Source: Liriodendron chinense
Lineage: Eukaryota; Streptophyta; Magnoliopsida; Magnoliales; Magnoliaceae
Direction: 5' to 3'
DNA length: 64,000 bases
NCBI GenBank assembly: GCA_003013855.2
Contig: PVNU02001430.1
Span: forward strand, 372,001-436,000
Of the stretch, positions 10,216 to 22,302 are shown in pieces. Position numbers and translations under genes: made by a program. The notes below the pieces were generated by a model that ran no database searches, was not told the DNA's origin, and saw nothing but the letters and a program-made list of their open reading frames with translations. The number at the start of each line of letters is the position of its first letter. The stretch's first letter is position 1.

Positions 10216-12920
10216 TCAATCATCCTGATAGACAGGATCATTCAAGGAGATGGACATGTCCTCTGAATCAAATTTCTCAACAAATGGTTTAAGGCGTTGT
10301 CCATTAACTTTGAAAAAGTCACCATTTGCTATATTCTCAATCTCAACAGCCCCATGAGGAAAAACTTCTTTGACAATATATCGGCCGGTCAATCGAGATC
10401 GTAATTTTTCCGAAAAAAGATGAAGTCTGGCATTATACAATAGCACTTTCTGTCCTTCATGGAAAGATTTCCTTACGATGTGCTTGTCATGAAAGGCCTT
10501 CATCTTGCTCTTGTAAATTCTCGAATTCTCATATGCATCGTTCCGGATCTCATCAAATTCATTTAATTGAAGTTTGCGAAGCGAGCTAGCCTTGTCAATG
10601 TCAAAATTTAAAGCCCGAATTGCCCAATAGGCTTTGTGTTCTATCTCCACAGGCAAGTGGCAAGCTTTCCCATAAACAAGTCTATAAGGGGACATTCCAA
10701 TGGGTGTCTTGTAGGCAGTACGGTGAGCCCAAAGTGCATCATCTAATCTTAGGGACCAATCCTTGCGATCCGGTCTCACCGTCTTTTTCAAAATCTGCTT
10801 GATTTCCCTATTGGAGATTTCAGCTTGCCCACTTGTTTGTGGGTGGTATGGGGTACTCACTTTGTGCCTAATACCATATTTCTTCATCAAAGTTTCAAAA
10901 GGTCTATTGCAAAAGTGAGAACCACCATCACTAATAATGGCTCGAGGCGTCCCAAATCTAGAAAGTATATTTTCTTTGAGGAACTTGAGAACCGTACGAT
11001 GATCGTTGGTTCTACATGGGATAGCCTCTATCCATTTAGACACATAGTCTACGGCAAGCAGAATATAGGCATGCCCAAAAGATGAGGGGAATGGTCCCAT
11101 GAAATCGATGCCCCAATAGTCAAATACTTCAAGATGTTGAATTGGGGTGAGAGGCATCATATTTCGACGAGATAATCCTCCTAGCTTCTGGCAGCGCTCG
11201 CACGCTTTGCAAAACTCGTGGGTATCCTTAAATAATGTGGGCCAATAAAAACCACATTGCAGAACTTTTACAGTTGTTTTCTTGGCTGAAAAATGACCCC
11301 CACATGCTTGATCATGACAAAAGGAGATGACTGAATTGTGTTCATCATCGGGGACGCATCTCCTTATAATTTGGTCTGGGCAATATTTAAACAATAGAGG
11401 TTCATCCCAGAAAAATCTGCGCACTTCCCTTAGAAATTTACGTTTGTCTTGCGCAGTCCAATGAGTCGGCATCGCACCTGTGGAAAGATAATTAGCTATA
11501 TCAACGTACCATGGTGGATGCATAGCAACAAAGAGTTGCTCATCAGGGAATGAGTCCTCAATAGGTGACTCGTCAATGGAATTTGGTAGGACTAGGCGGG
11601 ATAAATGATCCGCCACCACATTTTCTACCCCCTTCTTATCTTTGATCTCCAAGTCGAATTCTTGAAGGAGTAGGATCCATCTAAGCAAGCGGGGCTTAGC
11701 ATCCTTCTTAGAAAGAAGGTATTTCAGTGCCGCATGATCCGTGTACACAATAACTTTGGATCCTATTAAGTATGGCCTGAATTTGTCCAAGGCAAAAATG
11801 ACAACTAGGAGCTCTTTCTCCGTAGTCGAATAATTAACTTGGGCAGGATTCAAGGTCCTACTGGTGTAGTAGATGACATGGGGCTTTTTATCTTTCTTTT
11901 GGCCTAACACCGCCCCAATAGCAAAATCGCTCGCATCACACATCAACTCAAAAGGAATGGACCAATCTGGTGGTTGCATGATAGGAGCGGTTGTCAACAT
12001 GTCTTTTAGCTTTGAAAAAGCTAATTGACATTCGGCACTCCACTCAAATTGGTTCTCCTTTTGTAGAAGGTTACATAAAGGCCTTGAGATGTGACTAAAG
12101 TCCTTTATAAACCTTCGATAGAAACCGGCGTGTCCAAGGAAGGACCGCACATCGCGTATGCTTTTGGGTGGTGGTAGATTGGAAATTATGTCAATTTTCG
12201 CCCGGTCTACCTCTATTTCATTGGACGAGATGATATGTCTAAGGACTATTCCTCTTTGTACCATGAAATGGCACTTTTCCCAGTTTAATACAAGTTGCTT
12301 TTCCTCACACCTCATCAAGACCAACTTCAAGTGCTCGAGACACTCATCAAATGTACAACCAAAAACAGAAAAGTCATCCATGAATACCTCAAGAAACTCA
12401 CCCACCATGTCCGAGAAAATCTTAACATGCATCGTTGGAATGTGGCGGGTGCATTGCATAACCCGAATGGAATCCTTCGGTAAGCGAAGGTACCAAATGG
12501 GCATGTAAATGTGGTTTTCTCTTGGTCTTCCAGAGCTATCTCAATTTGGTTGTATCCGGAATAGCCATCTAGGAAGAAATAATAGGGATGGCCTGCCAAC
12601 CTCTCCAAAATTTGATCCATAAATGGGAGAGGGAAGTGATCTTTCCTAGTGACCGTGTTGAGCTTCCTATAATCAATGCACATACGCCAACCGGTGGTCA
12701 CCCTAGTCGATATAAGCTCGTTGTTGGCGTTTTCAATGATGGTAATACCAGATTTCTTGGGGACAACTTGGGTAGGACTCACCCATTGGCTATCTGAGAT
12801 GGGGTAGATGATACCCACATCCAATAGCTTTAACACCTCGGCTTTGACAACCTCCATCATGTTTGGATTTAGCCGTCTTTGTGGTTGTCTAGTCGTTTTT
12901 GCATTTTCTTCAAGGTGTAT
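10216..12920 (-). pseudogene. A2 pol: reverse transcriptase, RNase H, integrase
   Basis: From 12920 the frame carries the reverse transcriptase fingers (DVGIIYPISDSQWVSPTQVV) to NAPATFQRCM. A one-base loss near 12425 moves the rest to another frame, open for about 740 residues to the stop at 10216. That part has the FMDDF catalytic box (about 12384-12370), RNase H starting FELMCDASDFAIGAVLGQ with the TTEKELL block, and integrase with its His/Cys zinc region (GGHFSAKK to CKACERCQKLGG). The core has Asp in WGIDFMGPF, Asp in IISDGGSHF and Glu in SGQAEISNREI. The protein copies RNA to DNA and inserts it. Apart from the frameshift it looks complete; the ATG at 12504 is not a real start. Confidence 0.92.
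12916..12920 (+). repeat. Target-site duplication of A3, left copy (TGTAT)
   Basis: TGTAT occurs here and at 14521-14525, immediately flanking the solo LTR. Confidence 0.92.
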
Positions 12921-13177
12921 TGTTGAGCTCTTAATTGTGTATATTCTAACCCCAATTCATCACTCATTGTGCAAGGTTTATATGGTTTGTAAGCTAATTC
13001 AATGCATGTTTTGTGACTACAGGATTGAGGGTAGACTCTACTCAATTGAAGACATAAAGAGCTCACTCGGGATCATTCTGATGAAGAATGTTTGAGGACC
13101 AAAGAAGAAAAGAAAGAAAGAACTAAAGAAGAGAAGAAAGCAGATGAAAGAAAGGAAGAAAATAAGAAGAAAATGAA

Positions 13178-13441
13178 GCCGACCAGTCGTGACTGGTCGG
13201 CCAAGGAAGCCAGACCGGTCAGTGACCGGTCAGCCATGTATGTGGGCACTACTGAAGAGGACCGACCGGTCATGACCGGTCGGTCATTGTTGCTGGAAAA
13301 ATGCTGAAGGCGTCCGACCAGTCATGACCGGTCGGACATGCTTGCTGGACCAAGGAGGAATAGGTCCGACTGGTCATGACCGGTCGGAGATGCTTGCTGG
13401 AGTGTTTTCACTTGAGGCCAACCGGTCTTGACCGGTCGGCC
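13178..13441 (+). promoter_or_regulatory. Palindrome array, A3 solo LTR (6 units)
   Basis: Units lie at about 13178, 13213, 13259, 13312, 13364 and 13417; the last four are 52-53 bp apart. Spacers share TGCTTGCTGGA. Confidence 0.72.
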
Positions 13442-13544
13442 ATGTGTACTGAGTTAGAACTTTCTAATTTCTTCCCGAAATTCTCTGCGTTGCGTAAGTG
13501 TTACGCAAATTTCCGATTCTTCCGACGTTGTGGAGCCTCCAGAC

Positions 13545-13552
13545 TATAAGAG
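13545..13552 (+). promoter_or_regulatory. TATA box of A3 solo LTR
   Basis: TATAAGAG sits in the same place as TATAAAAG of A1. The CCTAGG pair and the 10-bp hairpin (13711-13734) follow, so a solo LTR with complete promoter layout remains. Confidence 0.55.
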
Positions 13553-14525
13553 GACACCTAGGGATCGTTCCTAGGGCATCCTAGAAGGGCTCAAGCGAGG
13601 TTGGAGGCTGTGGAAGTGAAGATTGGAGTTTTACAACTCCTTTTGGTTTGCTTTGCTGTTTTCATGCTTTTTGTAGTTGTTTCATGTTTCCTTGGATCAT
13701 GAGCAGCTAAACCTCTTAGCTAGGGCTAAGAGGTGAAGCTTGTAGTGAATCCAAGATGTTTTAATTCGTAGTTAAGTGGTTTTAGTTTGGAATTTATGAT
13801 TATGAACTAAGGTTTGAAGTTTATACAAGTTTTTAAGTAATTTTTCTTAGTCTTGTGATGACTCATGGATGTTTGGATGAATTACTTATCTTCTTAATTT
13901 GTTTGCAACGGTATAGACCTGTATGATCCGAGGAATCGGAGTGCGCTCTAGTACTAAGCTCTTCATAAAGGGACTTCAGGCCAAAGTTCTATTTTAGTTG
14001 ATTTTCTGGAATATGTAAGGACTCTGCTGGTGATTTGAATCTAGTTCAGATCCTAATCTATCTTTGTCTTGTGAGAGGACTTGGGGATGGTTATGATTGA
14101 GAACTGGACCTATAGGAAAGGGGAATGACCTATGCAATTGAGCATGCTCAGCTCAGCCTAGACTGAGTGAATCTTATGCATAGAACTGACATATTACAGA
14201 CTGTTGGTTTAACAGTTCTATCATCCGACTGGACGGACAGGAATGTCGATTCTAGTTGAGAGAATAAGAAACCACAGCGGATTGAACATCAAGGATTGCT
14301 ACAAGTGGATCCTTGAAACCCTAGTACTCTTTTATAATTAATTACTCTCGATTTAATTCAGCTTTTGCTACTCACATCAACTTTATACAACAATCTGATT
14401 AGTAGACTTCAATAGACACTTGTGGATGAATTTGTGAGATCCTACATAGTCCCTGTGGATCGACCTCGGTCTTACCGAGTTTATTACTACATCGCAACCC
14501 TACACTTGGGGAAGCGAACATGTAT

Positions 14526-15122
14526 TCGGTGAGTGCAAACCGAAGGATCTATCCCTTTGAGATCCGCTATTGTCCAACCTATGGCTTCCCTATGTTCTTT
14601 GAGTAACTCAATCAACTTAAGCTCTTGGTCTTTCTCTAGGTGGGAGGCAATGACAACTGGGAACGTTTCCTCTTGACCCAAATATACGTATTTAAGCTCG
14701 GATGGTAATGGTTTAAGGTCAAGCTTCGGTGGTTTGATGTTAGACGGTAGAGGCCTTGATGTGGTTGGTGGCAATTTTTCAAAATGGGGCCTCCACCGGC
14801 TAGTATCAACTACCGGTCTTTCTATATTTAATGCATGCACAATCTCACTAATGATGGGATCTTCAGAATCCATGAAATGTGCTAAGCATGTCTCCAAGCT
14901 TTCTAGTGGTTCGAGTTGGAGGAGTTCTTCTTCTCCAAAAGTTTCGAGCATGTTCACATCGAAGAACTCATCATCATCGACATCCCTATGTCTTTTGCCT
15001 AAGTGAAACACATTCACCTCTAGTGTCATGTTTCCAAAAGATAGTTGCATCACCCCATTCCGGCAATTGATGATTGCGTTTGATGTGGCAAGGAATGGGC
15101 GGCCTAGGATTACCGGTATTTA
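14526..15122 (-). pseudogene. A2 protease end and linker to reverse transcriptase
   Basis: After TAA at 15122-15120 (A4 has CAA) the same frame continues with a protease tail (MQLSFGNMTLEVNVF), a variable acidic linker and LDLKPLPSELKYVYLGQEET, up to the A3 insertion. The apparent protein end in the LTR is artificial. The frame resumes at 12920. Confidence 0.87.
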
Positions 15123-17265
15123 GGTGCTAGCATCCAAAACCGGTTGTGTGTCCAAGACTATAAAATCTACCGGGTAGTAGAATTTGTCAACTTGGACTAG
15201 AACATCCTCAACTATCCCCCTCGGTACACGGATAGATCTATCAGCGAGTTGTAATGTGGTTTTGGTGGGTTTTAATTCACCAAGACCCAATTGCTCATAT
15301 ACCGAGTATGAGATCAAGTTCACACTCGCCCCCAAGTCTAACAAGGCACGTTCAATCCGGTAGTCTCCAATGATACATGAGACGGTGGGACTACCGGGAT
15401 CTTTGAATTTTGGGGGGGTCTTTTGAGTGAGGATGGCACTAACTTGCTCAGTTAAGAAGGCCTTTTGCTGCACATTATACTTGCGTTTTGTTGTGCATAG
15501 GTCTTTTAGAAACTTGGCATAAGAGGGAATTTGTTTAATGGCATCAAGCAAAGGGATATTGATCTTGACTTGTCTGAAAATCTCTAGAATATCTTGAGAA
15601 TTTGGGAGAGATTTTGGAGCAACCAATCTCGAAGGGAATGGTGCTACGAGCTTGTAGATGCGTTCCGGTTGTTGTGGGGCTAAGTTAGATCCATTTTCAT
15701 CCTCAGAATTTACCGGATCATTAGGCTCATCGGCCTTCACCGGAATAGTTTTGTCAATTTGTTTACCACTTCTAAGGGTGGTAATGGATTTAGCTTGCTC
15801 CATGTTTTGGTTGGAAGGATTAGGGATGCTCACTTCATGTACTTGCTTTGGATTGGGCTGAGGTTGGGCCGGAAAGGTCCCTTCCCTAGCATTCAAACGT
15901 CCCTTAATCTCATCAACCGAGACTTTCAGCACTTGGAACATTTGCTGATTCGATTCATTTATTTGCGCTTGCCCTTGCATAAACATTTTCAAGGTATCCT
16001 CCAATGAGAATTGAGGTGGGGCCATATTTTGCATGGGTGGCCCTCTTTGGGAGTTGGTAGGATTGCCCGTAGGAGCATTCTTCCAACTGAAATTTGGGTG
16101 GTTCTTCCAACTCTCATTGTACGTATTACCTACCGGTCCATTGAAGGGCCGTTGATAACCATATGTGGCATTGGCTGTCTCTTGTAGCACTTCCTTAGAT
16201 GCAGGAATTGTGGGACAATCTTGCGTAGCGTGTAAGTCAGTGAGGCAAATCCCACATGTGGTTTCAACAGCTTCCTTGGACTTGGGAACTCCACTTTTGC
16301 TAAGTTCCATGGCCTCAACCTTCCTTGTGAGGTTGGCTATCCTTGCATTCACATCGTCTTCTTCTTTAAGGACATAGATCCCTCCTTTCTCTTGAGTGGG
16401 CTTGGGGTTCTTGGGTTTATCCGAGGTATCCCAAGATTGGGCGTTTTCAGCCAACATGTCCAAGTAACTCCAAGCATCATCTGGATTTTTACTCATAAAC
16501 TCGCCATTGCACATCATTTCCACAAATTGGCGCATATTGGAACTTAATCCATCATTAAAAAAATTTATAACTCGCCAACTCTCGTAGCCATGATGTGGGC
16601 AAGCAAGCAGGAGTTCCTTAAATCTTTCCCAACACTGAAAGAATGATTCACCCTCTTTAGCTGAGAAATTCATTATGGCCCTTCGAAGAGTGTTTGTTTT
16701 ATGAGCCGGGAAGAACTTTTTCAAGAATTCCCGGTTCATCTCAACCCATGACCCAATCGAATGTGGTCTAAGAGAGTGAAGCCAATCTTTGGCTCTTTCT
16801 TTCAAAGTGAGGGGAAAAAGTTTAAGTCAGATTGTATCCCCAGAAACATTGGGATAATGCAAGGTGGCCAACACTTCTTCGAATTCTTGCAAGTGTAAGT
16901 ATGGGCGGTCAGAGTCTAGCCCATGGAATTTAGGTAAAAGTTGGATTACTCCCGATTTTATGTCAAGGGTTCCACCGTTAGCTGGTAGAACTATGCAAGA
17001 AGGTGTAATTGTACGAGCAGGTTGTAGGTAATCCCGTAGTGATCTCATTGGAGGAACATTATGTACCTTATTCTCTCCTACTCCTTCCTGATTTGCGTTT
17101 GTTGTTGGAGTAGGGGGGAGGATTCCTTAAGGGTGTTTGATCCATATTCCCCAAATTTTCACAATGCTCTTGATAATTCCGGACTCGTCTATGGACTGAC
17201 AATGGTCCAACTAAACCACCTTTAGATTGGAGATGATTTGAGTGATTACGTTCCCAACGGGACAT
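15123..17265 (-). pseudogene. A2 gag and aspartic protease
   Basis: The ATG at 17265 starts MSRWERNHSNHLQSKGGLVG, similar to the A4 gag start. A C-run frameshift near 17115 moves to the frame with MRSLRDYLQPARTITPSCIV. TGA at 16829-16827 (CGA to TGA) interrupts the capsid region, which continues through ERAKDWLHSLRP and FFQCWERFKELLLACPHHGY. A zinc knuckle CGICLTDLHATQDC fits C-X2-C-X4-H-X4-C and would bind the RNA genome. The protease motif LLDLGASVNLISYS is near 15345-15310. Gag would build the cytoplasmic particle and the protease would process it. Confidence 0.9.
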
Positions 17266-17492
17266 AAACCACTCAACCAGAAACTGGAACTAATCCTATC
17301 CTAGAAAACTGAAATCTGAACTAATCTGAAAAAAATTCTGCAGAAGCTAAGTTAGAAAGGTATCACCTGATGCGCTTGAACTAGAGAAAAATTCCTACAA
17401 AACAGAAAAATTTGTTAGTTCTAAGAAAATCAGAAAAACTATCTACTGCTACTTCTACAGCCACTGAAATTATTTGGAAACCGTTATCTAAT
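17266..17492 (-). other. A2 leader
   Basis: This is the untranslated stretch between primer site and gag ATG. No supported gene is seen. Confidence 0.6.
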
Positions 17493-17510
17493 TCCCCGGC
17501 AACTGCGCCA
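17493..17510 (-). other. A2 primer binding site, tRNA-Asp
   Basis: On the minus strand it reads TGGCGCAGTTGCCGGGGA, one mismatch from the perfect tRNA-Asp complement, six bases from the LTR. Confidence 0.85.
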
Positions 17511-18316
17511 AAAACTTGTTCGCTCGCCTCAAGTGTAAGGCTGCGATGTAGTAATAAAACTCGGTAAGACCGAGGTCGATCCACAGGGAAATAGTAAAAG
17601 CTACCAAATCACTCCAGCAACTCAGTTTTTAAAAGAAATCAGATTTAATTGAATGTTTACTTAAAACAGAAACTTAATGGAAAATCAGAGATAATAAATA
17701 CTAAGGCTTTCAAGGATCCACTTGTAGCAATCCTATGCCAATTCAGTCAATCCAAGTAGAAAACACAACTAGAATCAAAGTCCTATCTCTCATCTAGTTG
17801 GAAAATAAAGCATTCACACACATTCCATCACATTCAAGTTGAACTTCCAAGTTCTAGTTCCATTCAATCAATACAAAAACTCAAAACTATAGCCCGCGGA
17901 GTAACAGCCATGCCTCTGGACTATGGCCTGCTCAAGGATTACTATAATCCAAATTTAGATAAACAAACATGATAATCTCAGAGAATTAAAAGGAATTCAT
18001 GTCCGGAGCATATAAACTCAGATAAAACATCTCAAACTACTATTATTTGGAACTAAACCATGCAAAAATCCAAACTTGAATGTAAATTACTTGAATTAAA
18101 CTGAAATCAACATAGTATTAGCTACAAGCTTCACCTCTCAGCCCTAGCTGAGAGGTTTTAGCCGAGCATAGTCATGCTACAACTAAAAACTCTGAAATAA
18201 AGCATAAAAACAGGAAAACCCGAATAGGAGAGTTGCAGCTGCTCCACGATCGCCTTCACTCTCCAAACTCACGTTCCTTAGCTTCTCTGATACCCTAGGA
18301 AGAACCCCTAGGTGTC

Positions 18317-18324
18317 CTTTTATA
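18317..18324 (-). promoter_or_regulatory. TATA box of A2 5' LTR
   Basis: TATAAAAG on the minus strand is followed by GACACCTAGG, as in A1. Confidence 0.7.
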
Positions 18325-18419
18325 GCAAACAACCTCCCTTGCGTCGAATTCTGCGAAAGATTACGCATTGCGCAGCAATTTCCGGAGTCCTGATTTAGAA
18401 AGGAATCATGTTACGCAGA

Positions 18420-18707
18420 GCCGACCGGTCATGACCGGTCGGACTGATGTTTTACACATTCCAGAGAGTGCCACCGACCGGTCAAGACCGGTCGGACTGA
18501 CCTGTCCAACCTTCCAGCGTGCATACCTGACCGGTCATGACCGGTCGAGCTTTGTTTTTGGCTTTCTCCAGTATATACAGCCGACCGGTCAAGACCGGTC
18601 GGGCTCCAATGTCCAGCTTCCAGTGTTCATGGCCGACCGGTCAAGACCGGTCGGCCTGTCTTCTCTTTGATCAGGCTTCATGGCCGACCGGTCATGACCG
18701 GTCGGCC
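18420..18707 (-). promoter_or_regulatory. Palindrome array, A2 5' LTR (6 units)
   Basis: Six units lie at about 18420, 18475, 18529, 18581, 18631 and 18683, again 50-55 bp apart. Several arms are perfect here where the 3' LTR has changes, and vice versa. Confidence 0.75.
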
Positions 18708-18969
18708 TTCTTCCATTTGCTTCTTTTTCTCTTCTTTTTCTCCTTTTTCTTCTTCTCTCTCTTCTCTTTGCTTTCTTCTTTCTTTGGTCTTCTTTCATCC
18801 TTCATCCAAAAGTTCCAAATGTATTCTTTTGGCTCGTAATTGAATGAAGTCCGCTCTCATCTCTATAATTACAAAACACGTGTTAGGTGGGCCTTTAAAC
18901 CATGAAAATCATGCAAACCGTGTTGTGTAATGGGCAATGCAATGTATAAATTTGAGGTTCAACATATGA

Positions 18970-21170
18970 TGAGTATCTTTTCTGACATGGTAGGGACAAT
19001 TCTCGAAGTCTTCATGGATGATTTTTTCATATTTGGTTGTAGCTTTGATGAGTGCCTTGAGCACTTGAAATCTGTGCTGAAAAGATGTGAAGAGAAGAAC
19101 CTTGTGCTGAATTGGGAGATGTGTCACTTCATGGTTCAAAAGGGAATTGTACTTGGTCACATCGTTTCACAAAATGAAATCAAGGTGGACAAAGCGAAAA
19201 TTGATCTCATCTCTAACCTTCCACCACCCAAGAGCATACGAGATGTACGGTCCTTTTTAGGACATGCAGGATTTTACAGAAGGTTCATAAAGGACTTCAG
19301 TTCACTCTCTCGTCCTTTATGTAACCTACTTCAAAAGGAAAATTCATTCGAGTGGAATGAAGAATGTCAAAAGGCCTTTACCACCCTTAAAGGTATGTTG
19401 ACATGTGCTCCCATAATGCAACCACCTGATTGGAGCCTTCCTTTTGAAATTATGTGCAATGCTAGTGACTATGCTATTGGGGCCGTGTTAGGCCAAAGAA
19501 AAGAGAAAAAGCCATGTGTCATCTACTATGCAAGTAGAACCCTAAACTCAGCCCAAGTAAACTATACTACTACTGAAAAAGAACTTTTAGCCATAGTTTT
19601 TGCTTTGGACAAGTTTAGGTCCTACTTGATTGGATCCAAGATAATCATATTCACTGACCATGCCGCGCTTAAGTACCTTCTATCCAAGAAGGATGCTAAA
19701 CCACGGTTGTTAAGATGGATCCTTCTACTCCAGGAATTCGACATAGAAATACGTGATAAGAAAGGAGTAGAAAATGTAGTAGCTGACTATCTCTCTCAAC
19801 TTGTCCTCACAGATTCCCCTGAAACGACTGCGATCAATGACATGTTCCCTGATGAACAACCTTTTGTTGTTTCCCAATTGCCATGGTATGAGGACATTGC
19901 TAACTATCTTGCTACAGGTACAATTCCTACACATTGGAAAAAGCAAGATGAGGATAAATTCTTCACGGAGGTGCGGAAATTCCTATGGGACGACCCATAC
20001 TTATTCAAGTATTGTCCCGATCAAATCATAAGGAGATGTGTGCCAGATGAGGAACAACAAAGTATCATCTCCTTCTGTCATTCTCAGGCATGTGGTGGCC
20101 ACTTTTCGGCTAAAAAGACCACAGCGAAAATTCTACAATGTGGGTTTTATTGGCCCACCATGTTCAAAGACACACATGAGTTTTGTAAAGCATGTGAACC
20201 TTGTCAGAAATTAGGAGGAATTTCCCATAGAAATATGATGCCACTCAATCCCATCTTAATAATCGAAATTTTTTATTGTTGGGGCATCGATTTCATGGGC
20301 CCATTCCCATCTTCTTTTGGAAACATATACATCTTGCTTGCCGTTGATTATGTTTCCAAATGGGTCGAGGCCATCCCTTGCCGGAATAATGACCATAAAA
20401 CGGTCATTCGCTTCTTAAAAGAGAATATTCTTTCTCGGTTAGGAACACCTCGAGTCATCATAAGTGATGGAGGGTCTCACTTTTGCAATCGCCCTTTTGA
20501 AACCTTAATGAAGAAATATGGCGCAACACACAAAGTGAGCACTCCCTATCACCCACAAATGAGTGGACAAGCTGAGATATCCAATAGGGAGATTAAACAC
20601 ATTTTAGAGAAAACGGTGAAACCCGATCGCAAGGATTGGTCACTTCGATGCGCTTTGGCCTACCGTACTGCTTTCAAAACCCCTATTGGAATGTCTCCCT
20701 ATAGACTTGTCTATGGGAAGGCGTGTCACTTGCCTGTGGAGTTGGAACATAGGGCATATTGGGCTATTAAAAAGATGAATTTTGATTCTGACAAGGCAAG
20801 CTCGTTGCGCAAACTACAATTGAATGAACTTGCAGAAATTCGGAACGAAGCATATGAGAATGCGAGAATTTACAAGGACAAGACGAAGATATTCCATGAT
20901 AAGAATATTCTTCGCAAGACATTCACAATCAATTAAAAAGTCCTCATGTATAATTCTCGCCTACATCTATTTTCGGGAAAATTGAGATCTCGATGGACTG
21001 GTCCCTACATTGTGCAAACTGTCTATCCATATGGGACTGTCGAGCTGTTAAATCCGAGGAATGGCAACATTTTTAAGGCGAATGGGCAGCGATTAAAGCC
21101 GTTCTTTGAGAAATTTCCTTCAGAAGGTATGTCCATACCTCTGAATGATCCTGTGTATCAGGATGATTGA
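18970..21170 (+). pseudogene. A1 pol: reverse transcriptase end, RNase H, integrase
   Basis: This resumes the frame broken by A2. It contains the FMDDF box near 19014, the tether ending in FLGHAGFYRRFIKDFS, RNase H (CNASDYAIGAVLGQ, TTEKELLAIVFALDKFR), the integrase zinc region (GGHFSAKK to CKACEPCQKLGG) and the core with Asp in WGIDFMGPF, Asp in IISDGGSHF and Glu in SGQAEISNREI. Three residues are lost in frame near 20648 compared with A4. TAA at 20934-20936 (CAA in A4) cuts off the last 78 residues, which continue in frame to 21170. The nominal start at 18930 lies in the A2 LTR and is not real. Confidence 0.92.
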
Positions 21171-22289
21171 TCTCCTAGTCTGACGGAGGTATAGAGTAGT
21201 TAGGATTAGGATTTTGTTGCTTTTGTTTACTTTTGTTTAGGCTTGTTACAAGGAGGAAGAATTCCACTTTTCACTTTTTCAGGTACTCTCATTCCTCACT
21301 CCCTTTTATGTTCAAATTGCTCTCATGTTTTGTTTATTGCACATCTTTTACATTGAGGACAATGCAAGATTTGGTTGGGGGGTGTAGGATTACTTGGATG
21401 AATCTAGCGTTTTGTAACGTTTCGAGCAATAATGTAGAAATTTTTCAATTTTTCTAAAATTCAAAACTCTTTTGGAAATTTTGATTCTATGCATTCAAGA
21501 TGATATGAGTGTAAGAGGAGGGGATATGAAGTGTATGAGGTTAAAAATCTTGATCTTCTCTTGGCATAATGGTTTTATATGAGAATTCCCCTAATTCTGT
21601 GATTGATAGAAAGTTTGAACACTCTTACACCTAGTTCACATTACATGATTTTCACGAGTTGAAGGGATTATGTGATTTGTGGATCAGTTAGATTTTGATT
21701 CAAGGTGTTGAGACATCAAGCCGGGGTACGTTGTCCATCCTCGTCCATAGGAAAACAATGCAAGATATGGATTTCTAAAAATCCTATCTAAATTAAAAGA
21801 AAAAGGAAAAGGATGGATTAAATTGGGAATGATGGAAAAATGGTGGAAAATTCCGATTAGGGCTACCTACTACCAACCGGGGATGGTCTACCCGTAACCA
21901 AAGCCGGAAATGGGACGTAGTGTGAAAGTCGTCGAAAGGACAGTAAGAAAAATTTCCGTCATTGGCTTGTTGTTGCTCCATATATCTTGAGATCTATGGT
22001 CTGGTTGATCTATGAGGAAGATAATCCTAGAAACTCATGAGATGAAGTTTCACTATGCACACTAGGTTGAATTTGTTCAAGTTCGTCTATTTATCAACCA
22101 ATCAGCGGGAATTTCATATGAACGCTTATCATGTTTTGAGGGTTTACGGTTTCAACCTCTGTCGCCTAATATTTCTGAATCTTACACTTGTATGTCTTGG
22201 GATGTATATAAGAATGGCTTCTGAAAGAGAGTTGAGTTTTGAAGAATGGAATTAGCTTCACGCATGTTTTCTCGGGACTAGCAAAATGC
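21171..22289 (+). other. A1 3' untranslated region
   Basis: No gene is seen. It holds an inner polypurine-like tract TTGGTTGGGGGGTG at 21371-21384, preceded by ACATTGAGGACAATGCAAG, and the shared block at about 21859-21952. Confidence 0.7.
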
Positions 22290-22302
22290 TAGTTGGGGGG
22301 TG
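22290..22302 (+). other. A1 polypurine tract
   Basis: TAGTTGGGGGGTG abuts the 3' LTR. The inner tract at 21371 is about 918 bp upstream. Confidence 0.8.

Larger units (their letters stand above)
12921..14520 (+). mobile_element. A3: solo LTR of an A4-type Athila element
   Basis: A single 1600-bp LTR runs from TGTTGAGC to GCGAACA with TGTAT on both sides and no interior. This is the product of recombination between the two LTRs of a former element. Sequence is closest to the A4 LTRs, including the GACATAAAGAGCTCAC block and the palindrome types. LTR plus duplication is 1605 bp, a multiple of three, so A2 pol is in the same frame on either side. Confidence 0.94.
7650..18964 (-). mobile_element. 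A2: Athila-like LTR retrotransposon
   Basis: It lies on the minus strand with two LTRs of exactly 1448 bp, TATGA duplications, a tRNA-Asp primer site and a terminal polypurine tract. Net length is about 9.7 kb without solo LTR A3. It encodes gag, protease, reverse transcriptase, RNase H and integrase. The LTRs differ only at scattered bases, so it is a young insertion compared with A1. Defects seen are a gag frameshift in a C run near 17115, TGA at 16829-16827, TAA at 15122-15120, the A3 insertion and a one-base loss near 12425. Its LTR belongs to a different subfamily from A1 and A4: it ends GAGGCGAGCGAACA rather than GGGGAAGCGAACA. Confidence 0.94.
17517..18964 (-). repeat. A2 5' LTR
   Basis: This 1448-bp copy of 7650-9097 has the same six palindromes, TATA box (18324-18317 on the minus strand) and hairpin (18133-18156). 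In RNA sense it starts TGTTGAACC and ends GCGAACA. Confidence 0.95.

Noticed and set aside
18368..18839. ORFs with repeated TGRPV or DRSRPVG peptides (also near 3266, 13092, 22459, 34728, 48930, 57730)
   Set aside because: They are translations of the GACCGGTC palindromes in LTRs; reading frames are short, on both strands, and not conserved as protein.
18930..18969. ATG at 18930 as start of a 668-residue protein
   Set aside because: The first part lies in the A2 LTR; the real protein is the continuation of A1 reverse transcriptase from 18970.
21171..22289. Possible env-like third ORF of an Athila element
   Set aside because: No reading frame with a signal peptide or membrane segment exists between pol and the 3' LTR in A1, A2 or A4; the ~1.1 kb there is noncoding.
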